Below are positions 31,033-40,144 of a stretch of DNA of 64,000 nt, piece by piece (within the stretch, counting starts at the first letter, position 1; each line of letters starts with the position of its first letter). The notes under the pieces are model-generated. The model did not search any database, was not told where the DNA came from, and worked only from the letters and a program-made list of their open reading frames with translations. This DNA is from Trichomonas vaginalis G3 (taxonomy: Eukaryota > Parabasalia > Trichomonadida > Trichomonadidae). The position numbers and the translations under genes were made by a program. Where the stretch lies: assembly GCF_026262505.1 (NCBI RefSeq), contig NC_067206.1, positions 35,293,896 to 35,357,895 on the forward strand, given 5' to 3'.

Positions 31033-31134
31033 TTATTTCTTTATATCATCTATACGCTTCAAAATGTCTGAACAATTGCTAACATCTTCTACAACAGTTA
31101 TTTCATCATGAATGACCTTCAAGAACAAGCTCAT
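31033..31134 (-). CDS. Short open frame (Maverick B)
   Basis: 33 residues, MSLFLKVIHDEITVVEDV..., starting right after the stop of the upstream gene on the same strand. The tight junction and the element-like ATG context suggest a real small gene; function unknown. Confidence 0.3.
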   Translation of the reverse strand: MSLFLKVIHDEITVVEDVSNCSDILKRIDDIKK

Positions 31135-32015
31135 TTAATATGCTATTAAAATCATCTCAATAATGAGTCCATCCTTTCCGTCTTTGGGTAGCACAACATC
31201 TTTCATTGAAGAAGGTTCAACAAGTCTTATGTTAAACTTACTGACAAAGTTTGTTATACTATAATGCTTCGGCGGCGAATACATGTAGTTTGAAAGACAT
31301 AATATAGATTCTTCAGCAAATTCACTTATACTGGATTTTATAACAATGTTCTCACGAGACCAAATACCACCAATTGACAATCTTGTAAGCAATCCTGCTG
31401 AACCTTCTACTGTAAACGTCGATGGTAACATTCCACGAAGGTCATCTATTGACATCTTTGAGTCACTGAATTTAAAGATTTTCTTAAAGCAATCGTCATT
31501 ATCTAACCATGCAATAGCTTTGAAGTTTTCATTCGAATATACATCTGCTTCATTAAATGTAAAACCTGACTTCTTTGCAGAGACGACTTTAAAATCTATT
31601 GAGTTTGTTTCAAAATTATATGCTATGGTAACTTCTGAAGGTAATGGATGTCCTTCCGCAGTAAGTTGTTCTCTCACTACCGTTTGAAGCTTTGTATTAA
31701 AAACTTTCATGTCATCTCCTGTATCTAAGTTCACATACACAGCAACAGGGAAACTATCTTGCTTCTTTGTTTCATCATTATACCTCAAAACATTAAAGTT
31801 CTTCAATAATATTGTTCTTCCTGCTGGAATACTTCGAACCTGTCTGATTTCAATAGCTTTCTCACCTCCTACATACTCTACCAGTGTCTTGGATATTCAT
31901 AAGTATACTGACTTTCTTGAATTTTGGTAGGTTTCATCATAACGTGTTCATAGTATATCTTTATACTCTTGTCAGTTAGACTCGGTGCTATGTTCTGAAT
32001 ATTTCTGACTTGCAT
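31135..32015 (-). pseudogene. Virion-candidate protein locus (Maverick B)
   Basis: The locus starts MQVRNIQNIAPSLTD at 32015 and ends with FNIRLVEPSSMKDVVL and IEMILIAY. The middle has FPVAVYVNLDTGDDM and IAYNFETNSIDF, a strand-rich pattern of structural proteins. It is divergent from the ATPase gene with a 16-bp spacer. The C-terminal strand pattern is like those of 34205 in B and 15780 in A. The locus is broken (about one break). Penton or minor capsid is a guess. Confidence 0.45.
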
Positions 32016-32031
32016 TTTTAATGGAGATAAA

Positions 32032-33021
32032 ATGAAGCATTTAATACATGACGTAGATGAAGACATGAATGAAACTACAGACAAACTTAACTCTTCTCTT
32101 ATTCTTCCTTTCAGCAAAGATTATGAATTCTGTTCAAATGGCGTTTATTTCTATTGTGGAAAGATGGGTCAGGAAAGACATTTAACCTCATTCGTCATAT
32201 CTATAACAGAACGTTTAGGAAATGACTCATATTATGACCAAATCATTATATCAGCAACTTCAGACTCTATGGACTCAACAGCGAAAACATTTATGTCAAA
32301 AGTTCAAGCCTCTGTCGTTAAAGTTCCAGACAGTGAACTCATTGAATTTCTTCAACGTTACATTCGACGTAAGAGGAAATATTATGCCATCGTTGAATTT
32401 ATACAGTCAGGAATGCAAAAGACTTCTGAGGAGATGGAAAGAATTATTGACAAACACCACTTACGTCAATACTCAGGAGTTTACGATATGAAACGACTTA
32501 CAAACTACATTCTATCAAAACTTTCAAAATACCCCTTCAAAAAATATCCTTCAAATACTTTGTTAGTTTGCGACGACTTCGCTGGAAAAGGTTTAGTGTC
32601 AAAACCAGACTCACCATTAGCTAACATCATAACTAAAGTCAGACATTACCACTTAACTGTAGCAATACTTATGCAAACATGGAGGTTTTTAGCTTTAAAC
32701 ATAAAACGTCTCATAACTGACTTCGTTATCTTTCAAGGTTTCTCACGTTATGATATTGAACTCATTTGGAAACAGTCAGGTATAACATTACCTTTTGAAG
32801 AAATTTGGGAAGCATATAAGTCTCTCATCTCTCCTCGTTCATACCTTGAGATTCATATCATGACTAATACCATTAAAGTCAAAAATATTCCATGGAACGA
32901 CCAACATTTTTTAAAGCTTAACCTTCAATTGACTGATGGTAAACAAATTCCATGCATCTCTGTCGCCATTTCTGTTAATATTTTTGCTGTCATTCATATC
33001 ATCCACTTCCCCATCCGTTAG
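32032..33021 (+). CDS. A32-like DNA-packaging ATPase (Maverick B)
   Basis: This open 329-residue frame has a glycine-rich P-loop region (YFYCGKMGQERH), a clear Walker B (NTLLVCDDFAG, ~residues 178-188), a sensor strand (VAILMQTW) and FVIFQGFSRYDIE, the order seen in Polinton and NCLDV packaging ATPases. It should drive genome entry into the capsid. The 3' end overlaps the convergent gene 32911-33312. The start is the ATG 16 bp from the divergent neighbour, with leader GGAGATAAAATG. Counterpart in A: 12950-13657. Confidence 0.75.
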   Translation: MKHLIHDVDEDMNETTDKLNSSLILPFSKDYEFCSNGVYFYCGKMGQERHLTSFVISITERLGNDSYYDQIIISATSDSMDSTAKTFMSKVQASVVKVPDSELIEFLQRYIRRKRKYYAIVEFIQSGMQKTSEEMERIIDKHHLRQYSGVYDMKRLTNYILSKLSKYPFKKYPSNTLLVCDDFAGKGLVSKPDSPLANIITKVRHYHLTVAILMQTWRFLALNIKRLITDFVIFQGFSRYDIELIWKQSGITLPFEEIWEAYKSLISPRSYLEIHIMTNTIKVKNIPWNDQHFLKLNLQLTDGKQIPCISVAISVNIFAVIHIIHFPIR

Positions 33022-33312
33022 CTTTTGAGGATATGCGTTAGAATAGCTGTTCTTAAATGAAGGCTTTTCACCTTTGAGAGCATAAACTCTATAACTTTCT
33101 GCATACTTTATGTTTGAACCTCCTGAGCCATCATTGACATAAATTTTTATAGGCTTCCACCCTTTGTTCATGTTCCTGCTTCTTCCCTTAGCTCTTTTGT
33201 TCAGTAGTTCTACATCTTTATACACAGCACCTGTCTCAGTGAATTCAACAATATTTTCATTCGTTAGCTTTACATTCAAACCCTTGTCGAGTATATTGTT
33301 CATTTCATACAT
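32911..33312 (-). CDS. Unknown basic protein (Maverick B)
   Basis: About 133 residues from the ATG at 33312 (a second ATG follows at 33303). It has a Lys/Arg-rich centre (NKRAKGRSRNMNKGWKPIKI) and an acidic-to-basic tail with many Asn. No domain recognised. It is divergent from gene X at 33338 with a 25-bp spacer and convergent with the ATPase. The basic core would fit a nucleic-acid-binding virion core protein, without proof. Confidence 0.45.
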   Translation of the reverse strand: MYEMNNILDKGLNVKLTNENIVEFTETGAVYKDVELLNKRAKGRSRNMNKGWKPIKIYVNDGSGGSNIKYAESYRVYALKGEKPSFKNSYSNAYPQKLTDGEVDDMNDSKNINRNGDRDAWNLFTISQLKVKL

Positions 33313-33337
33313 ATAAAAGGTTTTTATTCTATATGAA

Positions 33338-33950
33338 ATGAGAAGCAAATCCATCTTAGCTGGTGCCGTTAATGTTCCAATTAAACCAACATCAAATGTT
33401 GACTCACGAACGACAAACAATATTGTCATAAAGAACTATAGTTCAGAGTGTTTGAAAGAAAAAGAACCAGAACTTAAGTCGGTGAATTTAAACACAGCTT
33501 CAAACGCTAACGCTACATCAGATGTTAAGTTAGAGTATCCACCACTGGACCAAATTCTTTCAAGAGAAGCCAACGACAACCCTTACACAAATGTTCAAAC
33601 AAATCCTTCAGATAACGTAGACCATTACCTTCTTCAGTTATACCAAACAATTTTACTCAAAGACGATAAGAAGCTTTTGACAAATCTTATAAGCAAGAAC
33701 CAAATAATTCTAACAAAGGAGGATTTGAAAATGTTATCTCACGAATAACAGGAAACAATGTGTCATTGACTATCTCGACCCTGAAATCGAATGCTGTGGT
33801 CAAACTCCACTATTCATGAAAATAGGTAACATCCGCATCATTGAAACACCAGGAACTACAGGAGTTGAGTTTAAGTATAAATATTCGAACGAGTATACAA
33901 AACTATCTACTGACTATAAGCTTTGTTTGAAATATGTTTTAGTAAATTAA
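33338..33950 (+). pseudogene. Conserved Maverick protein X (Maverick B)
   Basis: Counterpart of 14630-15283 in A: disordered N-terminus (MRSKSILAGAVNVPIKP), then YLLQLYQTILL and an ECCGQT motif matching the SCCGTV motif of A, ending in a strand-rich domain. It precedes the virion-candidate/fibre pair, as in A. The locus is broken (about one break). Confidence 0.5.
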
Positions 33951-33959
33951 AGCAGTCAG

Positions 33960-33985
33960 GACCTTCGGTCTTGGCGCTTTGCGCC
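33960..33985 (-). repeat. Double mini-hairpin, copy v
   Basis: Minus strand: GGCGC-AAA-GCGCC, AA linker, GACC-GAA-GGTC. It lies between two convergent genes. Confidence 0.8.
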
Positions 33986-34001
33986 GTCAGTCAAAAAAAT
34001 T

Positions 34002-34244
34002 TCAAGTTAGCAATTTGTAATATCTGTCCAAAACTTCTTCAACACTATTGAACTCATCTTCATAATGCAAACCTAATCTTATTGACTTGGTGCAGTTTTC
34101 ACTAACACAATATTTTTCTGTTCTCTTGACTGACATAACTAACTCATTTGTTTCATCAAACAGCAACAACCAAAGTTCATGACCTAATACATAACATTTA
34201 TACTTTATATTTTTAGCTCTGAGTTCTCTTGTAAGCTGTTGCAT
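34002..34244 (-). CDS. Small unknown protein (Maverick B)
   Basis: 80 residues: a strand-rich core (KYKCYVLGHELWLLLFDETNELVMSV) and a C-terminal helix. The gene starts inside the end of the upstream gene (overlap 34205-34244), so the pair is probably co-expressed. Function unknown. Confidence 0.45.
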   Translation of the reverse strand: MQQLTRELRAKNIKYKCYVLGHELWLLLFDETNELVMSVKRTEKYCVSENCTKSIRLGLHYEDEFNSVEEVLDRYYKLLT

Positions 34245-34969
34245 TTAATATTTTCTAAAAAGTCAACTTCAACAGTCATTCGCACTGGTGCCTTCAGTTC
34301 TACAGGCTCTCCTTGAAAGTCAACAAGTCTGAATTGCATATCTTTCAAATTATGAGGACTAATGCGAACCCATTTACCTAAATGAGTTGCTATGACAGGA
34401 ACGTTTGGAATGAACATTGAATTGACTGCATAACAGAAGGATTTATATTCTACTGAACCTTTACTATTAACTCCTGAAATGCCTGTGACATTAGCTATTT
34501 TAGACTCAATGTATAAACAATTGTCATAACATACATATGGAACAGATTTCATCTCAATCGTTTTGTCAACACTTTTCAAAGGAAATGTCATATGGTATGC
34601 ACCCAAAAGAAGTTGTACTCTATGACTCATTTGTGTTATCTTGAACTCTTTCTTGCTACTGAACTTCAATGTTCCCTCAGAAGAGAGTTCGACATCTATG
34701 TTGTCAATAGTTTCTTCATTTATGAGAGTATTTATGACTCCAGCAATTTTATCTATTCTATACCCAGCTCTGTTAGGAAATGTTATAACACTTCTTTTGT
34801 CATCTATTTCAATCTCTATGAAATCTGTTTCATCTGTTATGACAAAAGTTGCGATAGTATTGAAGTCAACAACTCTGAAAGCAAGCGCTTCATTCTGAAG
34901 ACCTAAGTTTGTTTGTAGCTTTACTATCCCGTATTCGTTTGGGTCTGTACTTTGCAAATAGAACAACAT
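34205..34969 (-). CDS. Virion-candidate protein with FRLVD signature (Maverick B)
   Basis: 254 residues, rich in beta strands, ending HNLKDMQFRLVDFQGEPVEL followed by a MTVEVDFL strand. This is the same end plan as 15780-16490 in A (IKFRITD). It is divergent from the fibre gene, with only 17 bp between start codons. Synteny with the fibre in both Mavericks makes a penton or spike-base role plausible; no named family is claimed. Confidence 0.5.
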   Translation of the reverse strand: MLFYLQSTDPNEYGIVKLQTNLGLQNEALAFRVVDFNTIATFVITDETDFIEIEIDDKRSVITFPNRAGYRIDKIAGVINTLINEETIDNIDVELSSEGTLKFSSKKEFKITQMSHRVQLLLGAYHMTFPLKSVDKTIEMKSVPYVCYDNCLYIESKIANVTGISGVNSKGSVEYKSFCYAVNSMFIPNVPVIATHLGKWVRISPHNLKDMQFRLVDFQGEPVELKAPVRMTVEVDFLENIKCNSLQENSELKI

Positions 34970-34986
34970 TTTATTCTCATTAAAAT

Positions 34987-37848
34987 ATGACTATTGCTGC
35001 ATATGCGTATGAAACAAATGAAGCAAGAAAAGCACATGAACTAGTAAACGAAAACTCAACTTTAACCATTGAAGGCAATGATTTAGTCATTGACGATGGA
35101 AAAACTAAAAAAGTCATTGATTTCGATACTTTTAACACTTATGACCCATTCATTACAATAAGTAAAGTTCCTATCATAAATGATGGAACGGTGCAATATA
35201 TAAATTCTACAGTAGATGCCTCATTAGTGAAAGTACTGAATGTTCTCATTGAATTGTTAAAGAGCTTTCGATTTGACGACAACATTAAATGCCTAAAGAA
35301 TTTAGTCATGAATGAGAAACAAATATTAGGAGTTATTGGTAGCAGTAATGATGTACACCTTATGACATTAGAATATTATAACGAACATAAAGATGAACTG
35401 AAAGGAGAGAATGGTGACACCGGACCTCAAGGACCACAAGGAATACAAGGAATACAAGGACCTCAAGGCGAAAACGGTTTGGATGGTGAAGATGGAAAGG
35501 ATGGAAAAACTGCTAAATCATGGATATGGAACCTTATAAATACTGGTTTAACAGCTGCTTCATATGGAGTTCTTCAATACCAAATCGGAAAGATATGGGC
35601 AGTACTTGGTGAAGAAGTTTTAGATGACGTTAAAAATGCTTTGAACTTCATTTCAAATGGTTCGGATACTATTAAAACTTTATCTGGTTGGATGCAAGAA
35701 ACAAGGAGTCAAATAGATACTGTAAGACGTATAGCAAACAATGCACGTACGGGATTGGATACTTTACGAGAAGCACAAAATACACTAAAGGAAGCAAATG
35801 ATATTCTTGGCTCAGTATCAGACATGCATGAAGATTGGCTTAAAGGTATTGACAAATCTTTAAAAAATCACAGTCAGTCTATTGCTGACTACAAGAAAAG
35901 TATAGATTTTTTACATAGTGCTATGGACGTACATGATGGAAGCATAAGGAACTTACTTAATGCTAACAATAACTTACCAGGAACTATTAAAGCATTTATA
36001 AAGTCCTTTGTAAAACCTGGTGCTCTAACATTTAGGTCTTTGAGAGCAAGAGCATTGAAGTCAAGAGATGCAGAAACTCCAACAGAACCTACAGAAGGAA
36101 CTGAAACAACAGAAACTCCAGAAGAACCACCAAAACCAACAGCTAATGAAATATTGTTCGAATATTTTCCAAGGTACTCTGTTCTCATTGCATACATTCA
36201 AGAAATACTTAAGAAAGCAGACTTGACTTTAGGAGATGATGAAAGTTCTGTATATCTTTCGTTCCAGTTTCAAATAGCAGAACTTTTGAGACAGATATGC
36301 TTAATGTATGACAACATCTCTGATTTCGCAAGATATGATGACGACCATGACCCTGAACACGGTGAAGAAGAAGTTTTACAAACATCCATTAAGACAGGAA
36401 AGGTTTTAACTCAAAGTCTCATTATTGACACCAAAGATGGCGAAGTGGACGTTCTTCAAGAGCTGAAGAAAAATACTTCTTCGGGAGGTGGTGGTAGGCA
36501 TGAACTTGAAATAAATGAGATAGAAGAGAAATTAGCCGAAAAAGCAGATAAAAACCATGTTCATTATATAAGTTCAGACGAACAGATTATAACGGACTAC
36601 CATGGATATTTAACACAGGATGAACAAATAAGCACTGAAGATGTTAATGAAAGAAGATATAAATTCATTCGTGCTAAAGGTTATGACATACACTGTACTG
36701 TACAGTATGACACAGGTAAAGCACCAGAAGCATTTGGTTATAACAATGAAATTTATGCTTCATACTTCTTTGTTAACGGTGTATTAGTTGAACCAAGATT
36801 TACTTTGAGAGTTAAGGCAAAAATAACTTTTGAAGATGCTATTAAAAGTAAAGCTGACAAAGATGAACTTGACGCAACGAACAAAGTTTTGAAATCTCAT
36901 AAACACAATATCTCCGATATAAATGAACTTCAAGCTACATTAGATAAAAAAGCAGATAAGAACCATACACATGAATCCTTCACTACTGTTAGAGCAGACG
37001 ACATAATATTGAACTATACCCTTGGTTCAAGTGCACCTTTAGAGAATCCAAGTACAAGCGTAAAAGATACACTAAACTCCTTAAATAGTAAATGTATGAA
37101 CATTGAAGGTCATGTCAGAAACTTTGAAACATATAAACTACCAGCAATGTTAGATAAAAAAGCAGATAAAGAACATACATATAACTCCTTCTCAACTGTT
37201 AGAGCAGACGACATAATATTGAACTATACCCTCGGTTCAAGTGCACCTTTAGAGAATCCGAGTACAAGCGTAAAAGATACACTAAACAATTTAGATAACA
37301 GTTGCAGGAATATCGAAGATCATGCCAGAAACTTTGAAGCATATGAACTACCAACAATGTTAGATAAGAAAGCAGACAAAACAGAGCTTCAAACATTAAA
37401 GACTGAAATACTTCAAACATTATATCCTGTTGGTTCTATTTATACGTCAATGAACTCAACAAATCCAGAAACAGTTTTAGGTTTTGGTATGTGGAAGCAG
37501 ATTGTAGATAAATTCTTATACTGTGCTAGATATTCAAAGCAAACAGGAGGTTCGAAGAAAATTAAAGAAGCAAACCTTCCACCGCACACTCATACAGGAA
37601 CTACAAACACAACAGGTAGTCATTCACATTCAATAACAAAAAGAGGTTATACAAATCTTGCAGCAGGTTCGGATAGACAGGGAATGAATAGATATGATAT
37701 TTCAAGTGACCCAGTAGATTCAAGCGCAGGTATTTTCTGTGGAACCACAGGAAATCATTCACACACTTTCATAACAAATCCAACAGGTTCGGGTGCAGAT
37801 TATATGCCACCATTTGTGACTATATTCGCATGGTACCGCGTTCAATGA
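34987..37848 (+). CDS. Collagen-like fibre with phage gp10/collar-like tip (Maverick B)
   Basis: 953 residues, open throughout. N-terminal anchor (~1-140, AAYAYET motif as in A), a collagen-like Gly-X-Y run (~141-174: GPQGPQGIQGIQGPQG), a hydrophobic helix (~175-200), long coiled coils (~210-330), a Pro/Thr linker (~358-385), KADK-marked repeats including two ~70-residue units with VRADDIILNYTLGSSAPLEN, and a C-terminal tip (~814-953) with PVGSIYTS, WKQIVDKFLYC, TGGSKKI, LPPHTHTG and MPPFVTIFAWYRVQ. This is a trimeric-spike design known from phage tail fibres, here in a eukaryotic Maverick. A host TCATTA Inr lies 10 nt upstream. Confidence 0.8.
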   Translation: MTIAAYAYETNEARKAHELVNENSTLTIEGNDLVIDDGKTKKVIDFDTFNTYDPFITISKVPIINDGTVQYINSTVDASLVKVLNVLIELLKSFRFDDNIKCLKNLVMNEKQILGVIGSSNDVHLMTLEYYNEHKDELKGENGDTGPQGPQGIQGIQGPQGENGLDGEDGKDGKTAKSWIWNLINTGLTAASYGVLQYQIGKIWAVLGEEVLDDVKNALNFISNGSDTIKTLSGWMQETRSQIDTVRRIANNARTGLDTLREAQNTLKEANDILGSVSDMHEDWLKGIDKSLKNHSQSIADYKKSIDFLHSAMDVHDGSIRNLLNANNNLPGTIKAFIKSFVKPGALTFRSLRARALKSRDAETPTEPTEGTETTETPEEPPKPTANEILFEYFPRYSVLIAYIQEILKKADLTLGDDESSVYLSFQFQIAELLRQICLMYDNISDFARYDDDHDPEHGEEEVLQTSIKTGKVLTQSLIIDTKDGEVDVLQELKKNTSSGGGGRHELEINEIEEKLAEKADKNHVHYISSDEQIITDYHGYLTQDEQISTEDVNERRYKFIRAKGYDIHCTVQYDTGKAPEAFGYNNEIYASYFFVNGVLVEPRFTLRVKAKITFEDAIKSKADKDELDATNKVLKSHKHNISDINELQATLDKKADKNHTHESFTTVRADDIILNYTLGSSAPLENPSTSVKDTLNSLNSKCMNIEGHVRNFETYKLPAMLDKKADKEHTYNSFSTVRADDIILNYTLGSSAPLENPSTSVKDTLNNLDNSCRNIEDHARNFEAYELPTMLDKKADKTELQTLKTEILQTLYPVGSIYTSMNSTNPETVLGFGMWKQIVDKFLYCARYSKQTGGSKKIKEANLPPHTHTGTTNTTGSHSHSITKRGYTNLAAGSDRQGMNRYDISSDPVDSSAGIFCGTTGNHSHTFITNPTGSGADYMPPFVTIFAWYRVQ

Positions 37849-37888
37849 ACGCGCTTGAGCCTAGAATAAAATCTTTAACTTTACATAA

Positions 37889-38974
37889 ATGAGCTTGAAA
37901 GAAGTATTCGAACAACATCCATGGAGGTCATTTAAGAAATTCAATGAAGCTGCAAAGAGTTGGGGATTTACTAACAGAGCTGAAGTGAAAAGGTTCTTTG
38001 ACAAAAATGTTGTACATCAAACAAAAATAAACCCCTACGACTACTTTTTACCAATTTACTCCAACACTCCTGACGCATACCAATTTGACACTCTCATTCA
38101 AAGCAGAAAAGGAGGACATAAACCATTTTTGATTTTCATTAATGTTAACACTCGCAAAGCATATGCATATCCAATGAAAAATAAAGGAACTCATGAAGTT
38201 TTAAGAGTTTTACAAAAGTTTGTAGCAGAACATAGCCCAAGTACTTTAACATCAGACCAAGACAGTGCATACCTCAGCAATGAAATCACAGATTTTCTCA
38301 TTAAGCATAACATAACTCACTACACTACTGAAGACCATAACCATAACATACTCGGCATCATAAACCGCTTCATAAGAACGCTCAGAGATTTAAATCAAGA
38401 GCGAGACTTTACCGAAGAAACAATGAAACATTTTCTCGAAGTATATAATTCCTCAACACATTCTACAACAGGACATACGCCAAATTCAATAACACAACAA
38501 CAAGAAGAAAAGTATATACAAAAGAAACGAAGCCAAACACAAAATATCAGAAATTCAACACAATTTACCCTCATTCCTGGTACAAAAGTTCGTGTAGTTC
38601 TTGACGACAAACCGTTGACAAAGAAACGTTTAAGGTTAAGTGGAAACTATTATATCGTAGATTCAACGCAAGGTAATGGATATCTTATAAAAGCTGCCGA
38701 CGACTCTATTGCGTTTTATCCTCGACATAAATTAGTTGAAAGTAGTAATGGCAAACTTGCTGAAACCATTGACGAAGCAAAGCGAGGAGTGGTTATTGAA
38801 ATACTTGGCTACAACATAAACGATGACACTTATAAAGTAAGATATGAAGGAGGCGTTGAAGATGTTATACCATCTAAGAACTTGAGAGAGTCGAAGCCAA
38901 CACATCTGGGACCATTAGAGCGGGAGTACTGGAAAGACAAAAATAAGCCAGAAAGAATAAGAAAATTCTTCTAA
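37889..38974 (+). CDS. rve-type (retroviral-like) integrase (Maverick B)
   Basis: 361 residues, open throughout. N-terminal helical domain (~1-50), catalytic core with DAYQFDTLIQS, LTSDQDSAYL and HNILGIINRFIRTLRDL (~55-190), and a C-terminal SH3/chromo-like part (LIPGTKVRVVLDDKPL, GNYYIVDSTQGNGYLI) plus a tail with VEDVIPSKNLRES. It should bind the terminal repeats and join them to the target with a 6-bp stagger, consistent with ATCTTA at the edges of B. Leader TTTACATAAATG. It follows the fibre by 40 bp. Confidence 0.8.
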   Translation: MSLKEVFEQHPWRSFKKFNEAAKSWGFTNRAEVKRFFDKNVVHQTKINPYDYFLPIYSNTPDAYQFDTLIQSRKGGHKPFLIFINVNTRKAYAYPMKNKGTHEVLRVLQKFVAEHSPSTLTSDQDSAYLSNEITDFLIKHNITHYTTEDHNHNILGIINRFIRTLRDLNQERDFTEETMKHFLEVYNSSTHSTTGHTPNSITQQQEEKYIQKKRSQTQNIRNSTQFTLIPGTKVRVVLDDKPLTKKRLRLSGNYYIVDSTQGNGYLIKAADDSIAFYPRHKLVESSNGKLAETIDEAKRGVVIEILGYNINDDTYKVRYEGGVEDVIPSKNLRESKPTHLGPLEREYWKDKNKPERIRKFF

Positions 38975-39060
38975 ACTTTTTCATTAGATGTAAATCAGAC
39001 ATGAACGAGAACAGTCATGATATCATTAATGGTACCATTTATTTACACCAAAAAATATAA

Positions 39061-39106
39061 TTTAGGTGAAGAGGTGAGATCTCACCTGTTTTTTCACCCT
39101 CACGAA
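39061..39106. repeat. GGTGA/TCACC palindrome block before KilA-N cassette 1
   Basis: Core AGGTGAGATCTCACCT (39072-39087) with outer AGGTGAAG and TTTTTTCACC half-sites. Confidence 0.85.
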
Positions 39107-39126
39107 TTTTCACGAATTTCCTTAAG

Positions 39127-39187
39127 ATAGAAAAAATAAAGTTAGTTTTATTTTTATTTATTTTTTATTTTGTATGTAAGAACAGAA
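39127..39187 (+). promoter_or_regulatory. Shared T-rich leader of KilA-N cassettes
   Basis: GATAGAAAAAATAAAGTTAG followed by a long T/A-rich run to TTTTGTATGTAAGA before the ATG. Near-identical leaders lie at 40084-40144 and 43210-43275, making it a likely common promoter. Confidence 0.6.
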
Positions 39188-39849
39188 ATGTCAGTCGAAG
39201 CAAAAACATTCACGAACAAATCTAATGGCGAAACATTCACAAAAGGCACTTATAACGGTATTGAAGTCTTACGTAGAGACAAGGATGGTTACATTAATGC
39301 AACAAATATGTGTCAGCAGTTTAGGAAAGACTTTAGAAAGTTGTTGGAAAATAAGTCCTGGGAAGAGTATTATAAGGCGTTTTGTGAAGAATATAGCAAC
39401 CGCCGGAAACAGACGGTTTGGTTTTTATACAAAATTCATGCAGGAATTCTGATGAAATCAAACAGGTTAGAGGAACGTATGTAGCCCCAAGACTTATAAA
39501 CTATATAGCAATGTGGGCTTCTCCAAAATATTGCATAGCAGTTGGAAAAATTATGGACTCCATAGACAAGAAAGTTCATGAGAAATTAGATGAAGAAGAA
39601 CTCGAAGATACAGTAGAGAATGCTAAACATTTGTTTGAAGAAGAAGTTAGAAAAATGCATGAAAAACAATTAGAACATGAACGTGAGATATGTTATGGTT
39701 ATAGAGCTTCTCCATACGAACTAGACCAATGGGAACAAGAAGATTTAAAGAGAGAATTTAGAGAATATGAACTCGCTAAGATAGCATTAGAAGCTGCAGA
39801 AAAGAAGTTAAAAGTTTGGGGTCGTTTTATACAAAAATATTGTGAGTAA
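39188..39849 (+). pseudogene. KilA-N domain protein locus (Maverick B)
   Basis: Start ATG at 39188 after the shared leader. KilA-N segments: EVLRRDKDGYINATNMCQQF, SWEEYYKAF, then GTYVAPRLINYIAMWASPKY, the typical C-terminal end of the domain, followed by a Glu/Lys coiled coil. KilA-N proteins are DNA-binding regulators of large DNA viruses and phages. The locus is broken (about one break). It is bounded by palindrome blocks on both sides as a cassette. Confidence 0.7.
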
Positions 39850-39887
39850 ATGAACCATTTATTTTTGTCATAAATGATAAAATATAT

Positions 39888-39938
39888 TTTAGGTGAAGAG
39901 GTGAGATTTCACCTCTTTTTTCACCTGTTTTTTCACCC
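39888..39938. repeat. GGTGA/TCACC palindrome block after KilA-N cassette 1
   Basis: Core GAGGTGAGATTTCACCTC (39898-39915) with further TTTTTTCACC units on the right. Confidence 0.85.
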
Positions 39939-40000
39939 TCGCGAATTTTCATGAATTTTATATATTAATGTTTTCATAAATTTACACCAAAAATAATGTT

Positions 40001-40063
40001 TAGGGTAGATGGTTAGATCTACCCTCATTTCTACCCTCATTTCTACCCTCATTTCTACCCGCT
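40001..40063. repeat. Covariant GGTAG/CTACC palindrome block
   Basis: Same design as the GGTGA/TCACC blocks, but every half-site is changed together: AGGGTAGAT (40002-40010) pairs with ATCTACCCT (40017-40025), followed by three more CATTTCTACCC units. The pairing is kept while the sequence changes. Confidence 0.85.
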
Positions 40064-40144
40064 TGAATTTTCATGAATTTCCTTAAGATAGAAAAAATAA
40101 AGTTAGTTTTATTTTTATTTATTTTTTTATTTTGTATAAAAGAT

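Noticed and set aside
40073-40144. Possible signal peptide (hydrophobic FLFIF-type stretch) at the start of the long frames from 40073 and 43204
   Set aside because: The stretch is only the T-rich shared leader read as codons; the same DNA precedes the KilA-N gene at 39188, and good ATGs follow at 40145 and 43276.
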